64,000 nucleotides of DNA from an uncultured Prevotellaceae bacterium (GCA_902779455.1 CACZBS010000011.1:113177-177176); one strand, 5' to 3'. Shown: positions 28,412 to 36,141, counted from the stretch's first letter. Notes: generated from the sequence alone by a model not told the origin. A program made the numbers and translations.

Positions 28412-29623
28412 ATGATGAACGAAGCAACACGCGAATTTGTGCGCCAGCATGCCGACGACGACGTCAGCATGCTGGCGCTTCGCGGTTCTAAGGACAGTGA
28501 CGTCGACCTGACGTGGGCTTTGCAACAGATCCGCGGCCGCCAGCAGGCCCGCCGCAAGCTGCCCTCGTGGGCCGCCCTCGATGCCATCGTCTATCCGCCC
28601 CACCTCAACATGGAGCAATGCTCCAGCGAGCCGACAGCCCGCTACAAGGCCGACCTCTGCCGGCGCCTCCTCGCCGGCGCCCCTGCTCCCACGTCGCTTC
28701 TCGACCTGACGGGCGGCTTCGGCGTCGACTTCGCCTTCATGCAGCAGGCCTTCGACGAGGCCGTCTACGTGGAGCGCGACGCCCAGCTTTGCGCCGTTTC
28801 ATCGCAGAACTTCGCCACGCTCGGCCTCACCCGCGTCAGCTGCGTCGCGGCCGATGCGGCCGACTATCTCGCACGCACCGACGGCCGCCGCCTCTCGCTC
28901 ATCTATCTCGACCCCGCCCGCCGCGACGACCACGGCGCCCGCACCTACGGTATCGCCGACTGTACGCCCGACGTGCTCCAGCTCATGCCCCTGCTGACGG
29001 CGCGCGCCGACCGCCTGATGCTCAAGCTCTCGCCCATGCTCGACTGGCGCAAGGCCGTCAGCGACCTGGGCCCCGAGCGCGTCGCCGAGGTCCACATCGT
29101 CAGCCTGCAGAACGAGTGCAAGGAGCTGCTCGTCGTTATGAGCCCCGATGTCGATGAAACCGCCGTTTTTTGCATTAACGACGGCCAAATTTTCCAGCTG
29201 ACGGCCGCTGAGGCCAGTCAGCCGGCACCCGTCGGCGAGTCCCCCGCCATAGCTCCCGGCAGCTATCTCTACGAGCCCAACGCGTCGCTGATGAAGTGCG
29301 GCTGCTTCGGCGCCATCGCCCGCCGCTACGCCCTCAGCCAGCTCGGCCGCGACAGCCACCTCTTCGTCTCCCCGGCCCCCGTCGCCGACTTCCCTGGCCG
29401 CCAGTTCGTCGTCGACGCCGTCAGCACGATGAACCGCCGCGAGCTGCGCAGCGCCCTCGACGGCCTCACCCGCGCCAACATCGCCACCCGCAACTTCCCC
29501 CTCAGCGTCGCCGACCTCCGACGCCGCCTGAAGCTCGCCGACGGCGGCGACGTCTACCTCTTCGCCACCACCCTCGACCCCGCCGCCCACGTCCTGATCC
29601 GCTGCCATAAGGCTGCGTTTTAG
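28412..29623 (+). CDS. THUMP-like class I SAM-dependent methyltransferase
   Basis: 403 residues. The Rossmann SAM-binding motif is LLDLTGGFGVDFAFM (about residue 93); YVERDAQLCAVSSQNFATLG follows as motif II and LIYLDPARRD as the DPAR catalytic-type motif. The C-terminal THUMP-like part (FAATLDP-type end: VYLFATTLDPAAHVLIRC) matches the Bacteroidetes family annotated as THUMP-like domain class I methyltransferase. The substrate is probably an RNA but is not proven. No signal peptide, so cytosolic. The adjacent ATG at 28415 is an equal start choice. Downstream lies a repeat-rich 520-bp gap. Confidence 0.85.
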   Translation: MMNEATREFVRQHADDDVSMLALRGSKDSDVDLTWALQQIRGRQQARRKLPSWAALDAIVYPPHLNMEQCSSEPTARYKADLCRRLLAGAPAPTSLLDLTGGFGVDFAFMQQAFDEAVYVERDAQLCAVSSQNFATLGLTRVSCVAADAADYLARTDGRRLSLIYLDPARRDDHGARTYGIADCTPDVLQLMPLLTARADRLMLKLSPMLDWRKAVSDLGPERVAEVHIVSLQNECKELLVVMSPDVDETAVFCINDGQIFQLTAAEASQPAPVGESPAIAPGSYLYEPNASLMKCGCFGAIARRYALSQLGRDSHLFVSPAPVADFPGRQFVVDAVSTMNRRELRSALDGLTRANIATRNFPLSVADLRRRLKLADGGDVYLFATTLDPAAHVLIRCHKAAF

Positions 29624-29753
29624 TTAAGGGAAACGAATTGGCGCGAATTAAGGAAAATTCATTGATGTACCATTCATGGACCATTCATGATTATTATACG
29701 TAGCGCCGCAGGCAGATAAAAACTCAATGTGGTGATAAGTTCCCGACAGCAGT

Positions 29754-29898
29754 CAACGCCCCCCTGCCCCCCTCTAATCTTAGAGGGGGAGTTAGATAGC
29801 GTGCATGCCGCCCACATGCGCTGATGTCACTGCGCTTATCTGCTCCTGCGGTGGTATCAACTCCCCCTCTAAGATTAGAGGGGGGCAGGGGGGCGTTG
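29754..29898. repeat. Long G/C inverted repeat, type II, copy 2, within a larger composite repeat
   Basis: CAACGCCCCCCTGCCCCCCT arm mirrored by AGGGGGGCAGGGGGGCGTTG. Outside the arms, CATTCATGGACCATTCATGA and GTAGCGCCGCAGGCAG (29664-29716), and on the other side CACATTGAGTATATTTTTTC and TTAATTAGTGCCAATTCGTT (29919-29961), are shared with the copy around 63147-63447. Confidence 0.85.
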
Positions 29899-30092
29899 AA
29901 ATCCCGGGCGTTTATCAACACATTGAGTATATTTTTTCCTTAATTAGTGCCAATTCGTTTCCAAATCAAGACACGCCCCCGGCAGTGCTGCTATTCAATG
30001 TCATTACCTCGAAGAATGCTTACAAAGCAGCTGAAAGTCAGTCGCGTCAATAAATTTCGGCCGAAAACGATGGCCGTTTCGAAAATAATGTG

Positions 30093-30100
30093 TATCTTTG
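30093..30100 (+). promoter_or_regulatory. Probable -7 element of the OmpA-family gene
   Basis: TATCTTTG, 44 bp before the ATG at 30145. No clear TTTG was found at the standard distance. Confidence 0.45.
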
Positions 30101-30144
30101 CACCCAAATACGTAATTACTAAATAAAACAAATTGAATTCAAAC

Positions 30145-31254
30145 ATGAACAGAAGATTACTCATGACCGCAGCATTCGCTATGCTGCTGGCCGGTGCTGC
30201 TTCAGCACAGGATCTCAAGTCCTACTCTTACATCGAGGTGCAGGGCGGTGCGCAGCTGACGTCAACCAACGCCCCCATGGACAAGCTCATCACCCCGACG
30301 GCCGCCCTCTCCTTCGGACACTACTTCACACCCGTCGTCGGAGCACGCCTCCACGTCAACGCATGGCAGTCGAAGAGCGGATTCAAGGCCCTCGACCAGT
30401 ACTACAAGTGGAAGTACGTCACACCTGACCTCGACCTGATGATCAACCTCTCGAACCTCTTCTCCAAGAGTACGAGCCACGCCCTCAACGTCATCCTCCT
30501 CGGAGGTGTCGGCCTCAACTACGCTTGGGACAACGACGAGCTCAAGGACCTCAACCTCGCTCCCGAGCTGACACCCCTGGCATGGGACAAGAACCGGCTG
30601 AACCACAACCTGCGCGCCGGACTCCGCCTCGAGACCAACGTCACCAAGCCCTTCGGCCTCTCCCTCGAGGTCAACGCCAACTCCATCGACGACCGCTTCA
30701 ACTCGAAGACCAACGACGCCGACGACTGGCAGTTCACCGCCATGCTCGGCCTCAGCTTCCGCTTCGGACATAAGTATCGCAAGTCCGAGCCCGCACCCGT
30801 CGTACGCAAGGTCGTAGAGCCCGAGCCCGAGAAGGTCGTAGAGCCCGCTCCCGTCGTCGAGGAGAAGAAGCAGCCCGAGAAGAAGGCCGTCGTCAAGCAG
30901 GAGACCGTCAAGCTCCACAAGGTCATCCACTACGCCATCCGCGTCAGCGCCAACGAGACCCCCAGCGCCATCATGAAGGAAGTGGCCGACTTCATGAAGC
31001 AGTACAAGAACGTCAAGGTGCAGGCCGTCGGCTATGCTGACAAGGGCACCGGCAACGCCGAGATCAACAAGATGTACGCCAAGAAGCGTGCCGACCAGTT
31101 CAAGCAGGACATGGTCAACCGCTATGGCGTCAGCGGCGCAGCCATCACCACCGACTCCAAGGGCGACACCGTCCAGCCCTTCGCCGAGAACGACAAGAAC
31201 CGCTGCGTCATCATCGACGCCGAGGGCACCAAGGAGGTCACCGTCTACGAGTAA
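30145..31254 (+). CDS. OmpA-family outer membrane protein
   Basis: 369 residues from the ATG at 30145. Signal peptide (RLLMTAAFAMLLAGAASAQD), then a beta-barrel of about 200 residues with alternating aromatic strands (LSFGHYFTPVVGARLHVNAW, AMLGLSFRFGHKYRKS). A Pro/Glu/Lys/Val linker (VVEPEPEKVVEPAPVVEEKK) follows, then a C-terminal OmpA-like domain (VQAVGYADKGTGNAEINKMY, YAKKRADQFKQDMVNRYGV), although the classic NxxLSxxRA motif is altered to NKMYAKKRA. It probably anchors the outer membrane to peptidoglycan. Codon use is strongly biased, suggesting high expression. A strong intrinsic terminator follows at 31290. Confidence 0.88.
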   Translation: MNRRLLMTAAFAMLLAGAASAQDLKSYSYIEVQGGAQLTSTNAPMDKLITPTAALSFGHYFTPVVGARLHVNAWQSKSGFKALDQYYKWKYVTPDLDLMINLSNLFSKSTSHALNVILLGGVGLNYAWDNDELKDLNLAPELTPLAWDKNRLNHNLRAGLRLETNVTKPFGLSLEVNANSIDDRFNSKTNDADDWQFTAMLGLSFRFGHKYRKSEPAPVVRKVVEPEPEKVVEPAPVVEEKKQPEKKAVVKQETVKLHKVIHYAIRVSANETPSAIMKEVADFMKQYKNVKVQAVGYADKGTGNAEINKMYAKKRADQFKQDMVNRYGVSGAAITTDSKGDTVQPFAENDKNRCVIIDAEGTKEVTVYE

Positions 31255-31289
31255 CCCCCCCCCCCCACACATTCCCCCATATCCCAATC

Positions 31290-31332
31290 ATGGCCACGGC
31301 TCCTCACAACGGGCGCCGTGGCCATTCTTTTT
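31290..31332 (+). terminator. Intrinsic terminator of the OmpA-family gene
   Basis: ATGGCCACGGC and GCCGTGGCCAT (11 bp, perfect) around a 14-base loop, followed by TCTTTTTG. Confidence 0.85.
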
Positions 31333-31345
31333 GCCTCGCCGCAAG

Positions 31346-31540
31346 TGTCACTTTTATTGACAAAACGCTCCTCGCAAACAGAAAAGCACCGCTTCCCGAC
31401 TCAAGAAGTGCCGCTTTTCGACTCAAAAAGCACCGCTTCTCGCACCGAAAAGCACCGCTTCTTTTCCCGCGTTATTGGAACGCGTTGAAAATCAGACGTT
31501 TGGCGGATGGTGTGTTTTGGTTGTGATTTTCCTTTACAAA
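31346..31540 (+). repeat. 196-bp intergenic element, copy D
   Basis: TGTCACTTTTATTGACAAAA at the left and TTTTCCTTTACAAA at the right, with four GCACCGCTTCT/AAGTGCCGCTTTT units between and GTTGAAAATCAGACGTTTGG before the right end. It starts 14 bp after the terminator. Confidence 0.85.
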
Positions 31541-31694
31541 TTGGCGTCGCTCTCAGGCTGATCAGTGACGATAAAAAATGACCCTGTCAATCTGATACAA
31601 ATATTACATGAATGATTACATGTTCAATTCATGTTCATTACATGTAGCGTCGCAGACATTGTTATTATTGCCTGCGTCGCACTTACCGCAAGTG

Positions 31695-31759
31695 TAGGAG
31701 GCGACGTGTCCTCACGTCGCACTTACGGCAAGTGTCACGTGAGGACACGTGACCTCCTA
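31695..31759. repeat. GGAGGCGACGTG palindrome (type III), copy 1
   Basis: TAGGAGGCGACGTGTCCTCA is mirrored by TGAGGACACGTGACCTCCTA around a short CGTCGCACTTACGGCAAGTG centre. Copies lie at 48605-48670 and 59608-59672, with a variant at 62564. Confidence 0.8.
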
Positions 31760-31788
31760 AATCGGTTAATCGGAAAAGCTCAAATTAA

Positions 31789-31820
31789 TTTGGCTTTTCT
31801 CTCGTTTTTTCGTAACTTTG
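31789..31820 (+). promoter_or_regulatory. Upstream promoter P1 of SulP gene, overlapping a hairpin
   Basis: TTTG at 31789-31792, a 20-bp spacer and TAACTTTG at 31813-31820. The -7 region is half of a hairpin GTAACTTTGCACT / AGTGCGAAGTTAC (31812-31842, 12 of 13 pairs). Confidence 0.6.
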
Positions 31821-31872
31821 CACTCTGCGAGTGCGAAGTTACTCCGTCTCGGCAAAAAAAAGAATAAATTCT

Positions 31873-31903
31873 TTTGTTTTGCGCTCGACTTTTCGTACCT
31901 TTG
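31873..31903 (+). promoter_or_regulatory. Downstream promoter P2 of SulP gene
   Basis: TTTG at 31873-31876, a 19-bp spacer and TACCTTTG at 31896-31903, 31 bp before the ATG at 31935. It resembles P1, which suggests a tandem duplication. Confidence 0.7.
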
Positions 31904-31934
31904 CACCCCATTTTAAGGAAAAAGATTTCAGGAT

Positions 31935-33644
31935 ATGAAGAAAACATTGGATTTTAAGCCCAAGATGCTGCAGGCTATCAGGCACTATGACCGACAGACG
32001 TTCATGGCCGACTTGATGGCCGGCGTCATTGTGGGCATTGTGGCGCTGCCGCTGGCCATCGCGTTCGGCATCGCCAGCGGTGTGTCACCAGAGAAGGGCA
32101 TCATCACCGCCATCGTCGCCGGCCTGGCCATCTCGCTGTTCGGCGGCTCGCGTGTGCAGATAGGCGGCCCGACGGGCGCCTTCATCGTCATCGTGGCCGG
32201 CATCATCGACCAGTATGGCGTTCAGGGCCTGACCGTGGCCACGCTGATGGCCGGCGTGTTCCTCATCTTGCTGGGTGTGCTGCGCCTGGGCACAATCATC
32301 AAGTACATTCCCTATCCCATCGTGGTGGGCTTCACCAGCGGCATCGCCGTGACCATCTTCACCACGCAGGTGAAGGATCTGCTGGGCATGCGGATGGACA
32401 GCGTGCCGAGCGACTTCATCGAGAAGTGGGGCGCCTACCTGAGCCATCTGGGCCAGATCGACGGCTGGTCGGCCGCCGTGGGCATCTTCAGCGTCGTCCT
32501 CATTGCCGTCTGGCCCATGCTGGCGCGCTGGCTGAAGCTGTCGCCGCTCAGGTCGCTGCCCGGTTCGCTGGTGGCCATCGTGGCGATGACGGTGGCGGCG
32601 CTGCTGCTGAAGGAGTATGGCGGCGTGACGAGCATCGAGACCATCGGCGACCGCTTCAGCATCGACTCGACGCTGCCCGGCGCCGTCGTGCCCGACCTGA
32701 CGTGGGAGACCATCAAGAGCCTCGCCGGCCCGGCCGTGACGATAGCCGTCCTGGGTGCCATCGAGAGCCTCCTGTCGGCCACCGTCGCCGACGGCGTCAT
32801 CGGCGACCACCACAACTCCAACACCGAGCTCATCGGCCAGGGCATTGCCAACATCGCCTCGCCCCTCTTCGGAGGCATCCCCGCCACGGGCGCCATCGCC
32901 CGCACCATGACCAACATCAACAACGGCGGGCGCACCCCCATTGCCGGCATCGTCCACGCCGTCGTCCTGCTGCTCATCTTCCTCTTCCTCATGCCGCTGG
33001 CCCAGTATATCCCCATGGCCTGCCTGGCCGGTGTGCTCGTCATCGTCAGCTACGGCATGAGCGGCTGGCGGTCGTTCCTGGCCATGACGCGCAATAATCC
33101 CAAGAGCGACGTCACGGTGCTGCTGCTCACCTTCCTGCTGACCGTCATCTTCGACCTCACCATCGCCATCGAGTTCGGACTCGTCCTGGCCTGCCTGCTC
33201 TTCATGCGCCGCATGGCCGAGACGACCGACGTGCGTGCCGTGTTCAACGAGATCGACCTGAACGAGGACGCCGACATGGAGCGGGGCAACCTGGAGCACC
33301 TCACCATCCCCGCCGGCGTGGAGGTCTACGAGATCAACGGCCCCTACTTCTTCGGCGCCGGCAGCCGTTTCGAGGACATCATGGCCCGCTACGGCAGCCA
33401 TCCGCAGGTGCGCATCATCCGCATGCGTAAGGTGCCGTTCATCGACTCCACCGGCCTGCACAACCTGGAGAACATGTGCCAGATGAGCCAGCGCGAGGGC
33501 GTCACGGTCGTCCTCTCGGGCGTCAACGCGAAGGTCGAGGGCGTGCTGCGGCGCAACAAGTTTGAGAAGCTGGTGGGCGAGCAGAACATCTGCAGCCACA
33601 TCGACCTGGCCCTGGCCCGTGCCCGCGAGATCGTGGGCCGCTAA
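31935..33644 (+). CDS. SulP-family anion transporter with STAS domain
   Basis: 569 residues: 12-14 membrane segments of the SLC26/SulP fold, with DLMAGVIVGIVALPLAIAFG near the N-terminus (family signature) and GGSRVQIGGPTGAFIVIVAG. GIPATGAIARTMTNINNGGR follows in the second half. A cytoplasmic STAS domain comes from about residue 450, containing VRIIRMRKVPFIDSTGLHNL with the conserved DSTG-type phosphoacceptor loop. Substrates of the family include sulfate, bicarbonate and dicarboxylates; sequence alone does not decide here. It is a single-gene unit with two promoter-like modules upstream and an A/T-rich long inverted repeat downstream. Confidence 0.93.
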   Translation: MKKTLDFKPKMLQAIRHYDRQTFMADLMAGVIVGIVALPLAIAFGIASGVSPEKGIITAIVAGLAISLFGGSRVQIGGPTGAFIVIVAGIIDQYGVQGLTVATLMAGVFLILLGVLRLGTIIKYIPYPIVVGFTSGIAVTIFTTQVKDLLGMRMDSVPSDFIEKWGAYLSHLGQIDGWSAAVGIFSVVLIAVWPMLARWLKLSPLRSLPGSLVAIVAMTVAALLLKEYGGVTSIETIGDRFSIDSTLPGAVVPDLTWETIKSLAGPAVTIAVLGAIESLLSATVADGVIGDHHNSNTELIGQGIANIASPLFGGIPATGAIARTMTNINNGGRTPIAGIVHAVVLLLIFLFLMPLAQYIPMACLAGVLVIVSYGMSGWRSFLAMTRNNPKSDVTVLLLTFLLTVIFDLTIAIEFGLVLACLLFMRRMAETTDVRAVFNEIDLNEDADMERGNLEHLTIPAGVEVYEINGPYFFGAGSRFEDIMARYGSHPQVRIIRMRKVPFIDSTGLHNLENMCQMSQREGVTVVLSGVNAKVEGVLRRNKFEKLVGEQNICSHIDLALARAREIVGR

Positions 33645-33655
33645 GACAACCGCAA

Positions 33656-33860
33656 AGCGGTCTTGAAAAAAACAAGAAAAAACCAAAAAAACAAAAGAAA
33701 ACATTTTTATATAGAGCCTATAATAACGCGAAGCGGTCTTACAAAAACAAGAAAAAACCAAAAAAAACAAAAGAAAACATTTTTATATAGAGCGTATAAT
33801 ATAATAACGGTTTTCTTTTGTTTTTTTTGGTTTTTTCTTGTTTTTGTAAGACGCGAAGCG
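33656..33860. repeat. A/T-rich direct and inverted repeat after SulP gene
   Basis: ACAAGAAAAAACCAAAAAAA, with CAAAAGAAAACATTTTTATATAGAG after it, occurs twice in tandem (33680 and 33756). The second copy pairs with an inverted copy (GTTTTCTTTTGTTTTTTTTG onward, 33802-33855), giving a possible stem of roughly 50 bp with GCGAAGCG at the ends. It may terminate transcription from both sides. Confidence 0.75.
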
Positions 33861-33915
33861 TTCAAATTCAGGTTAGGGACCGTCGTCTGGCATCGTCACT
33901 ATCGACCTTTCGGAG

Positions 33916-34111
33916 TGTCAGTTTTATTGACAAAACGTTTGCCGCAAACAGAAAAGCACCGCTTCTCGCGTCAAGAAGCGGTGCTTTTCGACTCAAAAAG
34001 CGGCACTTCTCTCATCGAAAAGCGCCGCTTCTTTTTTGGCGATATTATATCCGGCTGAAAATCAAACGATTGGGAAAACGATCCCTCGGGTTGTCAGTTT
34101 ACTTTACAAAA
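33916..34111 (+). repeat. 196-bp intergenic element, copy E
   Basis: The left end TGTCAGTTTTATTGACAAAA and right end TGTCAGTTTACTTTACAAAA match at most positions, so the termini are direct repeats. Units AAAAGCACCGCTTCTCG, AAGAAGCGGTGCTTTTCG and AAAAGCGCCGCTTCTTT lie between. It sits between the convergent SulP and beta-barrel genes. Confidence 0.88.
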
Positions 34112-34142
34112 GGCACGTCCTTCGCGGCTTCCCTGACCCCTG

Positions 34143-34994
34143 TCACAGCCCGATCCTGTAGCCCAGGCGGATGCTCAGGTTGCGGTTGTGGAGGGTGTCG
34201 TCGGTGCCGTCGACGTCACGGAGGCCGAACTGATAGCCTACGGACAGCATGACGCCGCGCCACTCGTAGCCCACCTCCACGGGGATGGCCACGTCCACCC
34301 CCCGGCGGCACTGGCTGCGTATGCCCTTGTCGAGGTCTTCCTCCGTCCTGATCATGCCCGTCAGTCCCTCTCCGCTCAACGGCTCAGGACGGCGGCCCTC
34401 CCAGCCCATCACCTCCGACATCAGATGCGACCGTTCGAAGCTGCCCGCGCGGTCAACCCCTGCCGGCATCGTGCCCATGACGGTCGTCGTCGTTCCCTTG
34501 GCCCGTGCCGCTATCAGGTCGCCCAGTTGCAGGCCGGCCCTCACCGTCAGTCCTTTCCACACATGGGCATTCAGCATGACGGGCACGTTCAGATAGCGCA
34601 GACTGATGCAATCGCAGTAGAGGTCCATGCCCGTCACGCTCATCGGCCCGTCGTATGAATTGTCATAGATGTTAAAGACCTGGACCGGCTCATCACTGCC
34701 GGGATACATCATCAGCAAGCGCGCCGTCTCATTGTTCTTGTGGTTCATCACCGACCACTCAACGCCGACCGACACGCCCAGCCAGCGCGACCACCGGTAT
34801 TCGGCCTCCACGCCGAAGGCGTAGCCCGCCTTAGCCTTCACCCAGTCCGGCTTGTCGCTTCCCGCGAAGTCCGACATGTTCAGTCCCACGCGCGGGGTCA
34901 CCGACCAGCGGCGCCACCCGTCGTTCTCCTGCGCCCCCGCCGTCCCGACGGTCAGGAGCGCTGTTAATACAAACAGAATCTGTTTTTTCATCAT
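34143..34994 (-). CDS. Outer-membrane beta-barrel protein (PorT-like)
   Basis: 283 residues. Signal peptide MMKKQILFVLTALLTVGTAG, then TPRVGLNMSDFAGSDKPDWV, KAGYAFGVEAEYRWSRWLGV and a C-terminal NRNLSIRLGYRIGL ending in an aromatic/hydrophobic strand. This matches the Bacteroidetes PorT-family/outer-membrane beta-barrel type of about eight to ten strands. No enzymatic motif. Function may be structural or secretion-related; the general fold is well supported, the specific role is not. Convergent with SulP, and no same-strand partner nearby. Confidence 0.8.
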   Translation of the reverse strand: MMKKQILFVLTALLTVGTAGAQENDGWRRWSVTPRVGLNMSDFAGSDKPDWVKAKAGYAFGVEAEYRWSRWLGVSVGVEWSVMNHKNNETARLLMMYPGSDEPVQVFNIYDNSYDGPMSVTGMDLYCDCISLRYLNVPVMLNAHVWKGLTVRAGLQLGDLIAARAKGTTTTVMGTMPAGVDRAGSFERSHLMSEVMGWEGRRPEPLSGEGLTGMIRTEEDLDKGIRSQCRRGVDVAIPVEVGYEWRGVMLSVGYQFGLRDVDGTDDTLHNRNLSIRLGYRIGL

Positions 34995-35028
34995 CTCAGA
35001 TTATTATTGTTCGTTATGCAATTTCCAT

Positions 35029-35130
35029 TTACCTCTTATCGGGGGGGGCGGCGCTTTGCTGAAGCAAAGCGAGCGGAGCTCGAGCGCTCCTGATCCGTTT
35101 TTTGATGATAGTTATAGTTTCCATATTCAT
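35029..35130 (-). CDS. Possible 33-residue small protein
   Basis: An ATG at 35130 opens a 33-codon frame beginning MNMETITIIKKRIRSARAP. It is preceded by AGGAAAAAGAA and, on the same strand, by a complete promoter TTTG-N19-TATCTTTG (35214-35184). A second copy of the first part at about 48596-48545 encodes METITIIKKRIRSARAPLA and then stops; its differences in the first codons are synonymous (ATA/ATT, ACT/ACC). The 3' half of the frame is repeat sequence also found near 36030-36090. It may be a real small gene or a repeat that happens to be open. Confidence 0.3.
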   Translation of the reverse strand: MNMETITIIKKRIRSARAPLALLQQSAAPPDKR

Positions 35131-35183
35131 TTCTTTTTCCTGTTTATTCGGAGATCGGGGGGGGACGGTTGCTTTTTCAGCTG

Positions 35184-35214
35184 CAAAGATATGCAGAGTT
35201 TTCAAAAGAACAAA
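35184..35214 (-). promoter_or_regulatory. Promoter facing the possible small gene
   Basis: On the minus strand TTTG (35214-35211), a 19-bp spacer and TATCTTTG (35191-35184). There is no long gene behind it: the next frame leftward is only 33 codons, then the beta-barrel gene at 34994, which this promoter could also serve. Confidence 0.6.
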
Positions 35215-35381
35215 GAAAAACCGTTGACAAATTATTGACAATTGCGATGGTCAACGTCTATCAACGGGTAATGACGGATGCGACGGAATGGGCGTTTTTA
35301 TCAGAATGAACGTATAAAATCGTCCATTTCATCGGCAGAGCCGTTCCTGCCGGAAATTTTCTTCCACATGCGGTTCCTCGG

Positions 35382-35615
35382 CTATGCGGCATGCCCCATC
35401 TCGTAAAGCCTTTCCGGGGCAATGTCGGCACCGTTCTTCCAGAAGATGGTCTGGTCGAGACCAAACTGGATAAACTCGTTCTTGTCGCGTAGCTCCTCGA
35501 ATGCGGGATACGAGAGTAGCGGCGTGAGGTCCACCTTGCGGCGCTCGCCCGTGCTGAACGTACAGAGCAACGTGTAGTCGCCCAAATACTCTACATCTGT
35601 AATCGTCAGTAACAT
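35382..35615 (-). CDS. DUF2442-family small protein
   Basis: 77 residues: VEYLGDYTLLCTFSTGERRK, VDLTPLLSYPAFEELRDKNE and FGLDQTIFWKNGADIAPERL match the DUF2442 fold, whose members usually sit next to DUF4160 genes in toxin-antitoxin-like pairs. It starts 12 bp after the DUF4160 gene on the same strand. A DNA-binding or antidote role is often proposed for the family but is not shown here. Confidence 0.85.
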   Translation of the reverse strand: MLLTITDVEYLGDYTLLCTFSTGERRKVDLTPLLSYPAFEELRDKNEFIQFGLDQTIFWKNGADIAPERLYEMGHAA

Positions 35616-35627
35616 ATTCTGTCCTCC

Positions 35628-35876
35628 TTATCTTATTTTGGTTATCTTCTCTCCGCGCTGTGCTCTGTCCCATAGTTCCATCAGCTCTGCCTCATGTTCG
35701 TCGATGAAGTCATTTATAATCTTGACCGACTTTGAGCGTGCCTTTCCCTCGATGACACGGTCCTGGATGGTGATGGAGAAATTGTCCGTACCGCTCCGTA
35801 CATGGATGTGCGGCGGGTTGTGGTCGAAGGCGTAGATGTAAATCAGTATGCCTTGTATAATGAATATAGAGCCCAT
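35628..35876 (-). CDS. DUF4160-family small protein
   Basis: 82 residues: IFIIQGILIYIYAFDHNPPH continuing to HPPHIHV-type HNPPHIHV, then IIEGKARSK-like VIEGKARSKSVKIINDFIDE and HEAELMELWDRAQRGEKITK. This is the DUF4160 signature. First gene of a two-gene unit with DUF2442. TATCTTTG on the minus strand at 35915-35908 may be its -7 box. The pair resembles a type II toxin-antitoxin module; activity is inferred from the family only. Confidence 0.87.
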   Translation of the reverse strand: MGSIFIIQGILIYIYAFDHNPPHIHVRSGTDNFSITIQDRVIEGKARSKSVKIINDFIDEHEAELMELWDRAQRGEKITKIR

Positions 35877-36034
35877 GTTACTTCGTCTTTTTATTGCTTA
35901 TCGGCCACAAAGATACAAAATCTTTTTGATTATATCATCACTTTGCTCCTTATATTTCCATTTTTTTTATCGCCAGGCCGGACTCCAAAAACGCAACTAC
36001 GCCTGCAAAGGTGGAACGGGGGGGGGTCGGCGCT

Positions 36035-36137
36035 TTGCCGAAGCGGATCAAAAGCGCTCGAGCTTTGCTCGCTTTGCTTCAGCAAAGAACCGTCCCCCTG
36101 ATCCCTTTCCCCTCCCAAAGGGGAGGGGGCGGGGGTG
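36035..36137. repeat. G/C repeat fragment downstream of the first BspA-like gene
   Basis: CCCCTCCC-AAA-GGGGAGGGG (36110-36129) followed by GCGGGGGTGGGGC resembles half of a type I repeat and may terminate the BspA-like transcript. Next to it, GCTCGAGCTTTGCTCGCTTT (36048-36075) is an inverted copy of sequence at 35046-35095 and 48525-48575. Confidence 0.6.
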
Positions 36138-36141
36138 GGGC

